A stretch of DNA of 12,698 nt. Origin: JAVWGW01 sp036655915 (GTDB lineage: Bacteria; Actinomycetota; Coriobacteriia; Coriobacteriales; Eggerthellaceae). Positions within the stretch are counted from its first letter, which is position 1; every line of letters starts with the position of its first letter. A program made the position numbers and the translations under genes. The stretch is from assembly GCA_036655915.1 (NCBI GenBank), contig JAVVPE010000045.1:1-12698 (forward strand), written 5' to 3'. Positions 6,490 to 12,698 of this stretch are shown here, piece by piece. A model generated the notes under the pieces. That model did no database searches. It was not told the origin of the DNA and was given only the letters and a program-made list of their open reading frames with translations.

Positions 6490-6687
6490 CTATTTAAACT
6501 GTAGCCCCGACTGCAACCCAATGCTCTGTAAGGTCTTTGGTGGTATGTCTTTCGTTGGATGCTTTACCGTCACACGTCCCGGTTTTATCGGGTGCTTGTA
6601 CTGATGATGACTGCCAACCGCACTAACCTCATACCATCCGTCCATCGTAAGTAGCTTGATCACTTCTCTCGATGAGTAGCTTTTCAT
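6490..6687 (-). CDS. hicA: HicA-family mRNA interferase toxin
   Basis: A 65-residue small basic protein with the double-stranded-RNA-binding-like fold of HicA. It has DGWYEVSAVGSHHQYKHP (residues 16-33), in which G25-S26-H27 carries the catalytic histidine. The end has the typical KHPTKDIPPKTLQSIGLQSG pattern. HicA toxins cleave mRNA and stop translation until HicB neutralises them. The start is supported by GGAAGGAA upstream on the minus strand and by a well-formed promoter. The operon sits among same-strand metabolic genes and next to tRNA genes, a usual setting for an acquired module, although no integrase is present. Confidence 0.93.
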   Translation of the reverse strand: MKSYSSREVIKLLTMDGWYEVSAVGSHHQYKHPIKPGRVTVKHPTKDIPPKTLQSIGLQSGLQFK

Positions 6688-6708
6688 CTGTTTCCTTCCG
6701 ACAGATCG

Positions 6709-6737
6709 AGTATAACGAATATAAAAACACGTGTAAA
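6709..6737 (-). promoter_or_regulatory. hicAB promoter with overlapping palindromic operator candidate
   Basis: Read on the minus strand, TTTACA (6732-6737) and TATACT (6709-6714) are separated by 17 bases, a near-consensus promoter ending about 21 bases before the hicA ATG. The perfect palindrome ACACGTGT (6727-6734) overlaps the -35, where a HicB repressor could bind. The surrounding 60 bases are markedly AT-rich. Confidence 0.75.
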
Positions 6738-6765
6738 GGGCGATAACAAATATAATTCTATGTGT

Positions 6766-7725
6766 TTAGTGCTCTTTGTTGCGGCGCTGCGCGGCGGTCA
6801 CTGTGTGGGGGGGTTTGCGGGGGAAGAGGTTGGGGGCTTGGGAGACTATTACTCCGGCTAAGATGACGATGATGCCGATTATCTGTAAGATGTCCACGTG
6901 TTCTTGTAGCAGAATAAGAGCCAGCACCACGGACGCGGGTAGTTCGCTTGATGCCATGATGGTGGAAACGCCTGCGGGCAGGTGCGGTGCGCCCAGGCCG
7001 AAAAGCAACACGGGGAAAAAGAGCCCGAATAGGCCAAGTGCCATGCCGAAGGGGAGGATGCCCTGCAAAAGCACGCCTGAAGTGAAATAGCTGGGACACA
7101 CGCACAGCCCCAGTAAAAGGGTGCCGCAACAGGTGATAAAGCCGCGCTGCATGGGCGGCATGGTCGTTTCAAATCGTCCCGAGAAAAACAGGAACAGCGC
7201 GCAGCTTAGGGCTGATATAAGCCCACAGGCGATGCCGAGGGGATTAAATTCCGCAAAATTGATCGACCCGCCGAAGCTTGAGGAAAGAAATCCGCTGGCA
7301 AACAGCGTGCCGGCAAAAATGAGCACTATCGCTGCCACTTCGCTGGCCGAAGGTGGGCGGCGGGTGGTTATAACCTGCAATACCATGCCAATCCAGGTGA
7401 ACTGAAAAAGCAGCGTGATGGCAATAGAGGCGGGAAGCATCGTCAGCGAAAAGTAATAAAAAATGGCGGTCGTGCAGGTAAAACACCCCAGCAGCAGCAA
7501 CTTCGCCACCTGTTTAGGTCCCACTTTCACCACGTGGCTGCGCCGCACAAGCTGGGTGGCAACTATGATGCCGAAGTAGACAACTGCGAAAAATCCTTGG
7601 CTTACCACCACCTGTGACCAGGTAAAACCCTGCGCGTAGGCAAGCTTTGCAATGGCGGCTATCGCGCCATAGCTGATGCCTCCTAAAAAGACAAAAAATG
7701 CGGCACGCAGCTTACTTGACTGCAT
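6766..7725 (-). CDS. DMT superfamily (EamA-type) membrane transporter
   Basis: This integral membrane protein has about ten hydrophobic helices arranged as two EamA repeats, ending in a short basic cytoplasmic tail (FPRKPPHTVTAAQRRNKEH). The family exports metabolites or flips lipid-linked compounds; the substrate cannot be read from the sequence. Length is 319 residues from the ATG at 7725. This start is preferred because AAGGGGG (7743-7737) lies 11 bases upstream and the product begins shortly before the first helix. A GTG at 7773 would add 16 residues without a ribosome site but would sit only 17 bases after the glycosyltransferase stop. Gene order and strand indicate co-transcription with that glycosyltransferase. 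No terminator is seen before hicA, so read-through into hicAB is possible. Confidence 0.85.
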   Translation of the reverse strand: MQSSKLRAAFFVFLGGISYGAIAAIAKLAYAQGFTWSQVVVSQGFFAVVYFGIIVATQLVRRSHVVKVGPKQVAKLLLLGCFTCTTAIFYYFSLTMLPASIAITLLFQFTWIGMVLQVITTRRPPSASEVAAIVLIFAGTLFASGFLSSSFGGSINFAEFNPLGIACGLISALSCALFLFFSGRFETTMPPMQRGFITCCGTLLLGLCVCPSYFTSGVLLQGILPFGMALGLFGLFFPVLLFGLGAPHLPAGVSTIMASSELPASVVLALILLQEHVDILQIIGIIVILAGVIVSQAPNLFPRKPPHTVTAAQRRNKEH

Positions 7726-7790
7726 GGCAGCCATTTCCCCCTTGTGCGAACAAATAGGCACGGTGGCGCACACCGCCCGCGCCGCATAAC

Positions 7791-8756
7791 TTAGCGTGCA
7801 TCGCGGCGGTACTGTTCGTAGGCGGCGGTTACGGCAAGTTCATATTCTTTGCGGTTACCTTTGACGGTCGTATCAAGAATTAACCCGCAGGCAAAACTGA
7901 GAAGTCCCGTAAACACAAACGCCACCGCCAGCAGGGCCGAAGGGAATTTCATCACAAGGCCGGTTTGGGCAAATTCAAAGATGACAGGGATGCCCACGAT
8001 AAGGCCGACAAGGCAGAATATGAGGCCGATCCAAGAAAAGGCCACCAGCGGGCGGTAGTCCTTAAAAAGGGAAGCGATGGTCAGCAAAACGCGGATGCCG
8101 TCAGAAACGGTGTCAAGTTTGCTTTCGCTGCCTTCCGGGCGGTCGCGGTAGTCGATGGGCACTTCAGCGATGCGCCAGCGTTTATCAACCGCATGGATGG
8201 AAAGCTCCGTTTCGATTTCAAAGCCGGGGGAAAGCACGGGCATCGTTTTGGCGAACACAGCATTGAAGGCGCGATAGCCGGTCATAACATCATTGAATTT
8301 GAAGCCGTAGATAAGTTTGATAAGCCCGCGTACCAAGTTGTTGCCGAAGTTGTGGAAGGCGCGGTCGTTTTCTTCGGTGTAGGTGCCGTTGGAAAGACGG
8401 TCGCCCACGGTCATGTCGGCACGGTTTTCACGCAGGGGCACCAAAAGCTCCTGGGCAGCTTCGGCGGGGTAGGTGTCGTCGCCGTCAACCAATATATAGT
8501 AGTCGGCGTCGATGTCGCGCAGCATTTGGCGCACGACGTTGCCTTTGCCCTGGCGGCTTTCGTGGCGCACAATCACGCCGCGTGCAGCGGCGATGGCGGC
8601 GGTGTCGTCGCTTGAATTGTTGTCGTACACATAGATGGTCGCAGCGGGAAGCGCCGCCTTAAAATCGTCGATAACCTTGGCGATAGTGATCGCCTCGTTG
8701 TAGCAGGGTATGAGCACGGCAACAGCTTCGTGCGCAGTATCCTTTGGCTGCATCAT
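7791..8756 (-). CDS. GT2 family glycosyltransferase, polyprenyl-phosphate type (DPM1/GtrB-like)
   Basis: A 321-residue membrane-associated enzyme likely to transfer a sugar from a nucleotide donor to a polyprenyl phosphate. The GT-A domain spans residues 12-220: VLIPCYNEAITIAKVI (14-29), the nucleotide site VYDNNSSDDT (43-52), the metal-binding DGDDTYP (91-97), and MTGYRAFN (158-165). Two transmembrane helices follow (about 237-262 and 271-295), as in GtrB-like enzymes, then a charged tail. AAGGAG precedes the first of two tandem ATG codons at 8756; the second ATG is also possible. A TTGGTT/TACAAT promoter with 17-base spacing lies upstream. The next gene is a DMT transporter, so glycolipid synthesis and export as a unit is a reasonable inference. 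Confidence 0.88.
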   Translation of the reverse strand: MMQPKDTAHEAVAVLIPCYNEAITIAKVIDDFKAALPAATIYVYDNNSSDDTAAIAAARGVIVRHESRQGKGNVVRQMLRDIDADYYILVDGDDTYPAEAAQELLVPLRENRADMTVGDRLSNGTYTEENDRAFHNFGNNLVRGLIKLIYGFKFNDVMTGYRAFNAVFAKTMPVLSPGFEIETELSIHAVDKRWRIAEVPIDYRDRPEGSESKLDTVSDGIRVLLTIASLFKDYRPLVAFSWIGLIFCLVGLIVGIPVIFEFAQTGLVMKFPSALLAVAFVFTGLLSFACGLILDTTVKGNRKEYELAVTAAYEQYRRDAR

Positions 8757-8783
8757 AGTAAACTCCTTTTTTCCGATTGCGCT

Positions 8784-8812
8784 ATTGTACTGTGCTTACA
8801 ATGAAAAACCAA
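8784..8812 (-). promoter_or_regulatory. Promoter for the glycosyltransferase-transporter pair
   Basis: On the minus strand, TTGGTT (8807-8812) and TACAAT (8784-8789) are spaced by 17 bases and end 27 bases before the ATG. The -10 matches five of six consensus positions; the -35 is weaker. Confidence 0.5.
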
Positions 8813-8864
8813 CGTAAACGCATTATTTTGCGCTAATATGCATACGGGTTGTGCGGGCTTGCTT

Positions 8865-8870
8865 TATAAT
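8865..8870 (+). promoter_or_regulatory. -10 element for tRNA-Arg
   Basis: A perfect TATAAT lies 11 bases before the tRNA 5' end. No convincing -35 is present at 16-18 bases upstream. Confidence 0.6.
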
Positions 8871-8881
8871 AGCTTCTGCGC

Positions 8882-8957
8882 GCGCCAGTGGCTCAACGGA
8901 TAGAGCATCGGACTTCTAATCCGACGGTTGCAGGTTCGATTCCTGCCTGGCGCACCA
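8882..8957 (+). tRNA. tRNA-Arg (anticodon UCU)
   Basis: The acceptor strands GCGCCAG (8882-8888) and CTGGCGC (8947-8953) pair, followed by A and an encoded CCA. The anticodon arm TCGGA-CTTCTAA-TCCGA gives anticodon TCT, reading AGA and AGG. The T arm has GGTTCGATTCC. Length is 76 with CCA. Confidence 0.97.
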
Positions 8958-8992
8958 TTTCTCCCTACACACCCTCCCTTATTATTCTTAGC

Positions 8993-9009
8993 TAAGGCCA
9001 GTGGCCTTA
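8993..9009 (+). terminator. Hairpin terminator after tRNA-Arg
   Basis: TAAGGCC-AGT-GGCCTTA is a perfect seven-pair stem with a three-base loop, 36 bases after the tRNA. The following bases are only moderately T-rich (TTGACATTACTCTTTT), so efficiency is uncertain. Confidence 0.5.
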
Positions 9010-9395
9010 TTGACATTACTCTTTTCGCATGCCGCTCGGTCGTGGAATAGGGGCAATTTGCATGTTTTTACCCATTTATGCACTATGGTTGAATCTTTTG
9101 AATATGCCTGCCTTCGGCATCCCCGAATGAATGATGAAAAGTGACTATTTCCGCAGAAAGAGGCGCTTTACTGTGGCAAAGTAAACCCACGAAATCATGC
9201 GTAAATTTCCGATTTGTCAACATCCATTCACCGAATAGTTGTGTACGTTCGCGGAGGTTTTTTCTAACTTCATTGCGTTATATTGCATTTCCTGCTGATG
9301 CATGTAATGGTTGCAATAAGTTCTCGGATTGCCCACTGGAGAGGCCTCCGCGGAATCAAAACGCATAAAAGTGCATAAAGAAATGGAGGATTGCT
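9010..9395 (+). promoter_or_regulatory. Gene-free control region upstream of arcA with repeated GCATAAA/TGCAT motifs
   Basis: No credible gene is present. Directly before the arcA ribosome site, GCATAAA occurs twice, ten bases apart (9363-9369 and 9373-9379). GTGCATAAA (9371-9379) also occurs inverted as TTTATGCAC (9075-9083). TTGCAT recurs at 9058-9063 and 9283-9288, and ATGCAT at 9298-9303. TTGAAT is directly repeated at 9089-9094 and 9098-9103. Small hairpins such as TGCC-TTC-GGCA (9109-9119) are present. ADI operons are commonly regulated by ArgR/AhrC-type or CRP/FNR-type proteins; the motifs resemble half-sites but do not give a clean match to one family. TATATT at 9279-9284 is a possible -10 without a good -35. 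TGGAGGA ends five bases before the arcA ATG. Confidence 0.5.
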
Positions 9396-10610
9396 ATGGC
9401 TGGTGTTAATGTCAAAAGCGAAATCAAGCCTTTGAAGAAGGTTTTGCTGCATCGCCCAGGTAAAGAACTGTTAAACCTGACACCGAACACGCTTGAGGAG
9501 CTTTTGTTCGATGACATTCCGTTTTTGAAGGTTGCCCAAGAAGAGCATGATGCTTTTGCTCAGGTGCTGCGCGACAACGGCGTCGAGGTTGTGTATCTCG
9601 AAGATTTGATGGCTGAAGTCCTTAGTGCAAAACCCGAACTGCGCGAAAAATTCCTCAACCAGTTCATCGAAGAAGCCGGTATCCGTACCGACCGCTATCA
9701 GAAGATCATCTTTGATTATCTCAACGATAACTACAAAGATAACAAAGAACTCGTTATGAAGACGATGGAAGGTATCAACCTTACCGAACTGCATACCGAC
9801 GCATCCAATTCCTTGGTTGACCTGGTAAGCGAATCCTCCAAAATGGTTGTGGCTCCTATGCCCAACCTGTATTTCACCCGCGATCCTTTCGCCATGATCG
9901 GCAACGGCATCAGCTTAAACCGCATGTATGCCGAAACCCGCAACCGCGAAACCATCTACGGCGAATACATCTTTGCCAACCATCCTGATTTTGTGGAAAC
10001 CCCGCTGTTCTACAGCCGTTACAACACCTTCCACATCGAAGGTGGCGACATCCTCAACATCAACGACAAGGTGCTCGCTATCGGCATTTCACAGCGCACC
10101 GAGCCCGATGCCATCGACGCTATCGCGAAAAACATCTTTGAATCCGATTCGCCGATCAAGACCATCTTGGCCTTCAACATCCCGAACAACCGTGCCATGA
10201 TGCATCTTGACACCGTGTTCACCCAGATCGATACCGACAAATTCACCGTGCATCCCGGCATCCTCGGTCCTCTGACCGTGTTCGAGATCACCCCCGAAGG
10301 CGACGGCATCAAGGTTGTTGAAGTCAAAGCACCGCTTGCTGAAATTTTGGAAAAATACATCGGCATGCCTATTGACCTTATTCCCTGTGGCGGCGGCGAC
10401 CGTATTGCGGCCGAGCGCGAACAGTGGAACGACGGATCCAACACGCTGTGCATCGCTCCTGGCACCATCGTCGTGTACGAACGCAACGATGTGACCAACG
10501 AAGTGCTGCGCGAGAAGGGCCTCAATGTTATCGAGGTTCCCTCAGCTGAACTTTCCCGTGGTCGTGGCGGCCCGCGTTGCATGAGCATGCCCATCATCCG
10601 CGAGGACTAA
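9396..10610 (+). CDS. arcA: Arginine deiminase
   Basis: Hydrolyses L-arginine to citrulline and ammonia, the first ADI step, in the cytoplasm. The 404-residue length is typical. All catalytic landmarks are present: D163 in YFTRDPFAMIG, E215 and D218 in HIEGGD, H270 and D272 in MMHLDTVF, the CGGGDRIAAEREQWNDGSNT segment, and the nucleophile C395 in RGRGGPRCMSMP. These correspond to Cys, Asp, Glu, His and Asp of characterised deiminases. TGGAGGA gives a strong ribosome site. The coding sequence favours C-ending codons (many AAC, ATC, GAC and TTC), as expected of a highly expressed gene. It leads arcA-arcB-arcC and is separated from arcB by 129 bases with two strong hairpins. Confidence 0.97.
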   Translation: MAGVNVKSEIKPLKKVLLHRPGKELLNLTPNTLEELLFDDIPFLKVAQEEHDAFAQVLRDNGVEVVYLEDLMAEVLSAKPELREKFLNQFIEEAGIRTDRYQKIIFDYLNDNYKDNKELVMKTMEGINLTELHTDASNSLVDLVSESSKMVVAPMPNLYFTRDPFAMIGNGISLNRMYAETRNRETIYGEYIFANHPDFVETPLFYSRYNTFHIEGGDILNINDKVLAIGISQRTEPDAIDAIAKNIFESDSPIKTILAFNIPNNRAMMHLDTVFTQIDTDKFTVHPGILGPLTVFEITPEGDGIKVVEVKAPLAEILEKYIGMPIDLIPCGGGDRIAAEREQWNDGSNTLCIAPGTIVVYERNDVTNEVLREKGLNVIEVPSAELSRGRGGPRCMSMPIIRED

Positions 10611-10631
10611 TTTAGCAGGTTCCCCTTCACG

Positions 10632-10668
10632 TTCAACCCCCCTGGCGGGTGCAGGCTTGGGGGTTGAA
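10632..10668 (+). terminator. First intercistronic hairpin after arcA
   Basis: TTCAACCCCC (10632-10641) is perfectly complementary to GGGGGTTGAA (10659-10668), a ten-pair stem with a 17-base loop. No T-tract follows, so it may act as an mRNA stabiliser or partial terminator rather than a full intrinsic terminator. Confidence 0.6.
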
Positions 10669-10699
10669 TGGTGGTAGGACACACGCTGTCTTACCACCA
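10669..10699 (+). terminator. Second intercistronic hairpin between arcA and arcB
   Basis: Bases 10669-10681 pair with 10687-10699: 13 pairs with one G-U and the five-base loop CACGC. It directly abuts the first hairpin. The following bases are not a T-tract. It probably protects the arcA message or sets the arcA/arcB ratio by processing or partial termination. Confidence 0.6.
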
Positions 10700-10739
10700 C
10701 ATATAGGTTTATAACACTACATTTAGAAAGGAATCATCA

Positions 10740-11735
10740 ATGCCTACTAGCTTAAGTGGACGTCATTTTTTGAAGCTTCTTGATTTCACCACCGAGGAAA
10801 TCGAATATCTTCTCAATCTTTCCCGTGAACTCAAGAACCTGAAGATGACGGGCACTCCGCACCGTTACCTCGAGGGTAAGAATATCGTTCTTCTCTTCCA
10901 GAAGACCTCTACCCGTACCCGTTGTGCTTTTGAAGTTGGCGCCATGGATCTCGGCATGGGCGTTACGTATCTCGATCCGGGCAGCTCGCAGATGGGCAAG
11001 AAAGAATCCATCGAAGACACCGCTCGCGTTCTTGGTCGCTTCTATGACGGCATCGAATTCCGCGGCTATGCTCAGACCGATGTTGAAGAACTTGCCGCCA
11101 ATGCTGGCGTTCCGGTTTGGAATGGTTTGACCACCGAATGGCATCCGACTCAGATGCTCGCTGACATCTTGACCATGCAGGAAAACTTCAACTATGACAT
11201 CAAGGGTAAAACCTTTGTATTCATGGGCGATGCTGCTAATAACGTTGCTCGTTCTTTGATGGTTGTCTGCTCCAAGCTCGGCGTGAACTTCATCGCTTGC
11301 GGCCCTGCAGAAAACATGCCTGATCCTGAGCTCGTTAAGACCTGCACGGCTATCGCTGCAGAAAACGGTTCTACGATTAAGCTGACCGCTGACATCAAAG
11401 AAGCTTGCACCGGCGCTCACGTCATCTATGCTGACGTTTGGGTTTCCATGGGCGAGCCGGCCGAAGTATGGGCCGAGCGCATCCGTTTGCTCGAACCGTA
11501 TCGTGTTACCCAGGCTGCTATGGCCATGGCTGACCCGACCGCCATCTTCCTGCATTGCCTGCCTTCCTTCCACGACACCAACACCACCACCGGTGCTGAA
11601 ATCGCTGAGAAGTTTGGCGTTACCGAGATGGAAGTCGAAGACGTTGTGTTCGAATCCGCTCAGTCCAAGGTATTCGCGGAAGCCGAAAACCGTATGCACA
11701 CCATTAAAGCTGTCATGTACGCGACCCTTTCGTAG
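10740..11735 (+). CDS. arcB: Ornithine carbamoyltransferase, catabolic
   Basis: Within the ADI pathway it phosphorolyses citrulline to ornithine and carbamoyl phosphate. The 331-residue product has the carbamoyl-phosphate site STRTR (57-61), the HPTQMLAD signature (135-142), and HCLPSFHD (272-279), where H-C-L-P is the ornithine-site motif. The sequence alone does not separate catabolic from anabolic enzymes; the position between arcA and arcC is the reason for calling it arcB rather than argF. AAAGGAA lies upstream of the ATG. A separate promoter in the 40 bases after the arcA-arcB hairpins (TATAAC near 10711) is possible but weak. arcC starts 14 bases after the stop. Confidence 0.95.
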   Translation: MPTSLSGRHFLKLLDFTTEEIEYLLNLSRELKNLKMTGTPHRYLEGKNIVLLFQKTSTRTRCAFEVGAMDLGMGVTYLDPGSSQMGKKESIEDTARVLGRFYDGIEFRGYAQTDVEELAANAGVPVWNGLTTEWHPTQMLADILTMQENFNYDIKGKTFVFMGDAANNVARSLMVVCSKLGVNFIACGPAENMPDPELVKTCTAIAAENGSTIKLTADIKEACTGAHVIYADVWVSMGEPAEVWAERIRLLEPYRVTQAAMAMADPTAIFLHCLPSFHDTNTTTGAEIAEKFGVTEMEVEDVVFESAQSKVFAEAENRMHTIKAVMYATLS

Positions 11736-11749
11736 TTGGAGAGTATACT

Positions 11750-12698
11750 ATGCCATATGAAAAAGGATCTGGAAAACGCCTGGTCATCGCACTTGGCGGC
11801 AACGCTTTAGGCAATACGCCCGAAGAACAGCTTGAATTGGTGCAAGATACGGCAAAGCACATCGTTGATTTGGTTGCCGAAGGCTATGACGTCGTGGTTT
11901 CCCACGGCAATGGCCCTCAGGTGGGCATGATCAAGACCGCAACCGACTTCGCCGCAGCACACGGTGCTGGCACCCCGGAAATTCCTTTCCCCGAGTGCAG
12001 CGCCATGAGCCAGGGCTACATCGGCTATCAGCTTCAGCAGGCCATTTTGCGCCAGGTGAAAGCACGCGACATCATGAAGGGTTGCTGTTCCATCATCACC
12101 CAGACCGTTGTCGATCCTGCCGACCCTGCGTTTGAAAACCCGACGAAGCCTATCGGTGCTTTCATGACCGAAGAAGAAGCCAAGACCAAGGCTGCCGAAA
12201 CCGGTTATACCTACAAAGAAGATGCTGGCCGCGGCTGGCGTCAGGTTGTTGCTTCCCCCAAGCCGCTGCGCATCGTTGAATTTGATGCCATCAGTGACTT
12301 GATGGATGCGGGCTACATCGTCATCTCCACAGGTGGCGGTGGCGTGCCGGTATTCGAAGAAAACAATTCTTACAGCGGCGTTCCTGCCGTCATCGACAAG
12401 GATCGTTCGTCTGCCAAATTGGCAACGGACAGCCATGCCGATATGCTGATCATCTTAACGGCTGTTCCTCGCGTGTGCATCAACTTCAACACGCCCGAGC
12501 AGGAAGAAATCGCTGAAATGACCGTCGCAGATGCACGCAAGTACATCGGCGAAGAGCAGTTTGCTCCGGGGAGCATGTTGCCCAAGGTCGAAGCATGCAT
12601 CGATTTCGTTGAGCACTACAAAGAAGGTAAAGCACTTATCACGTCGCTCGAACAGGCAGCTGCAGGCCTGCGCGGCGAAACAGGGACTATTATTTCCG
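11750..12698 (+). CDS. arcC: Carbamate kinase (runs off the window edge)
   Basis: Transfers phosphate from carbamoyl phosphate to ADP, giving ATP, ammonia and CO2: the energy-yielding last ADI step. 316 codons are visible without a stop. Amino-acid-kinase motifs are clear: VIALGGNALG (12-21), VVVSHGNGPQVGMI (48-61), SAMSQGYIGYQLQQ (84-97), STGGGGVPV (193-201) and IDKDRSSAKLA (215-225). The visible end LRGETGTIIS matches the usual family C-terminus, so only one or a few residues are missing. GGAGAG lies seven bases before the ATG, and the gene follows arcB after 14 bases. Acidic and C-ending codon use matches arcA. Confidence 0.96.
   Translation, partial: MPYEKGSGKRLVIALGGNALGNTPEEQLELVQDTAKHIVDLVAEGYDVVVSHGNGPQVGMIKTATDFAAAHGAGTPEIPFPECSAMSQGYIGYQLQQAILRQVKARDIMKGCCSIITQTVVDPADPAFENPTKPIGAFMTEEEAKTKAAETGYTYKEDAGRGWRQVVASPKPLRIVEFDAISDLMDAGYIVISTGGGGVPVFEENNSYSGVPAVIDKDRSSAKLATDSHADMLIILTAVPRVCINFNTPEQEEIAEMTVADARKYIGEEQFAPGSMLPKVEACIDFVEHYKEGKALITSLEQAAAGLRGETGTIIS

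Noticed and set aside
5802..6765. Integrated element with attachment site in tRNA-Gly
   Set aside because: No integrase was found and no repeat of the tRNA-Gly 3' end was seen downstream, so a defined att pair cannot be supported.
7965..8615. 216-codon plus-strand frame opposite the glycosyltransferase
   Set aside because: It is the complement of a complete GT2 domain with intact motifs; the Val/Gly/His-rich translation is a shadow.
9141..9368. 75-codon open frame in the arc control region
   Set aside because: It lacks a ribosome site and family resemblance, and its mixed composition fits chance in a non-coding region.
10752..11699. 315-codon minus-strand frame opposite arcB
   Set aside because: arcB has all catalytic motifs and a ribosome site. 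The antisense frame is open because of the strong codon bias of arcB.
1..12698. CRISPR array, insertion sequence or phage genes
   Set aside because: No regularly spaced repeats, transposase, integrase or phage structural motifs were seen on either strand.

Overview
The window looks like a chromosomal stretch from an anaerobic actinobacterium of the class Coriobacteriia. A moderately GC-balanced, Cryptobacterium/Slackia/Eggerthella-like member would fit. This rests on inference from gene content: rubredoxin/rubrerythrin-type and ferredoxin proteins, an Isf-type iron-sulfur flavoprotein, a proline-rich membrane-anchored L,D-transpeptidase, and a complete-looking arginine deiminase (ADI) operon, all at roughly 50% GC. 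No rRNA or species marker is present, so the assignment is tentative.

Layout. 1-276 is a foldable, unassigned leader. 277-1458 (+) holds a two-gene redox operon: a rubredoxin-helical domain-rubredoxin protein and a two-cluster ferredoxin with a helical tail, closed by a hairpin/T-tract terminator. 1677-3368 (+) encodes a membrane-anchored YkuD L,D-transpeptidase, whose stop lies one base from the stop of a convergent Isf-like flavoprotein (3370-4011, -). 4124-5683 (+) carries murI (glutamate racemase; its start sits where a leaderless transcript would begin) and rdgB (XTP/dITP pyrophosphatase). These are followed by tRNA-Pro(UGG) and tRNA-Gly(UCC) at 5717-5875.

After the tRNAs comes a gene-free stretch with a 127-nt inverted-repeat element (5889-6015). 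Next is a hicA-hicB toxin-antitoxin operon on the minus strand (6056-6687) with a clear promoter and a palindrome over its -35. A minus-strand pair follows: a polyprenyl-phosphate-type GT2 glycosyltransferase (7791-8756) and a DMT/EamA transporter (6766-7725). tRNA-Arg(UCU) lies at 8882-8957 with its own terminator.

The right end is the ADI pathway: a 386-bp gene-free control region with repeated GTGCATAAA-type motifs, then arcA (9396-10610), two strong tandem hairpins, arcB (10740-11735) and arcC (11750 to the window edge, lacking only its last codon or codons). Together these convert arginine to ornithine, ammonia and CO2 with one ATP gained per arginine. No arginine/ornithine antiporter (arcD) or regulator lies inside the window. 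I found no CRISPR array, transposase, integrase or clearly new multi-gene system. The least explained signals are the 127-nt inverted-repeat element, the arcA-arcB double hairpin, the arc control-region motifs, the leaderless murI start and the structured leader at the left edge.
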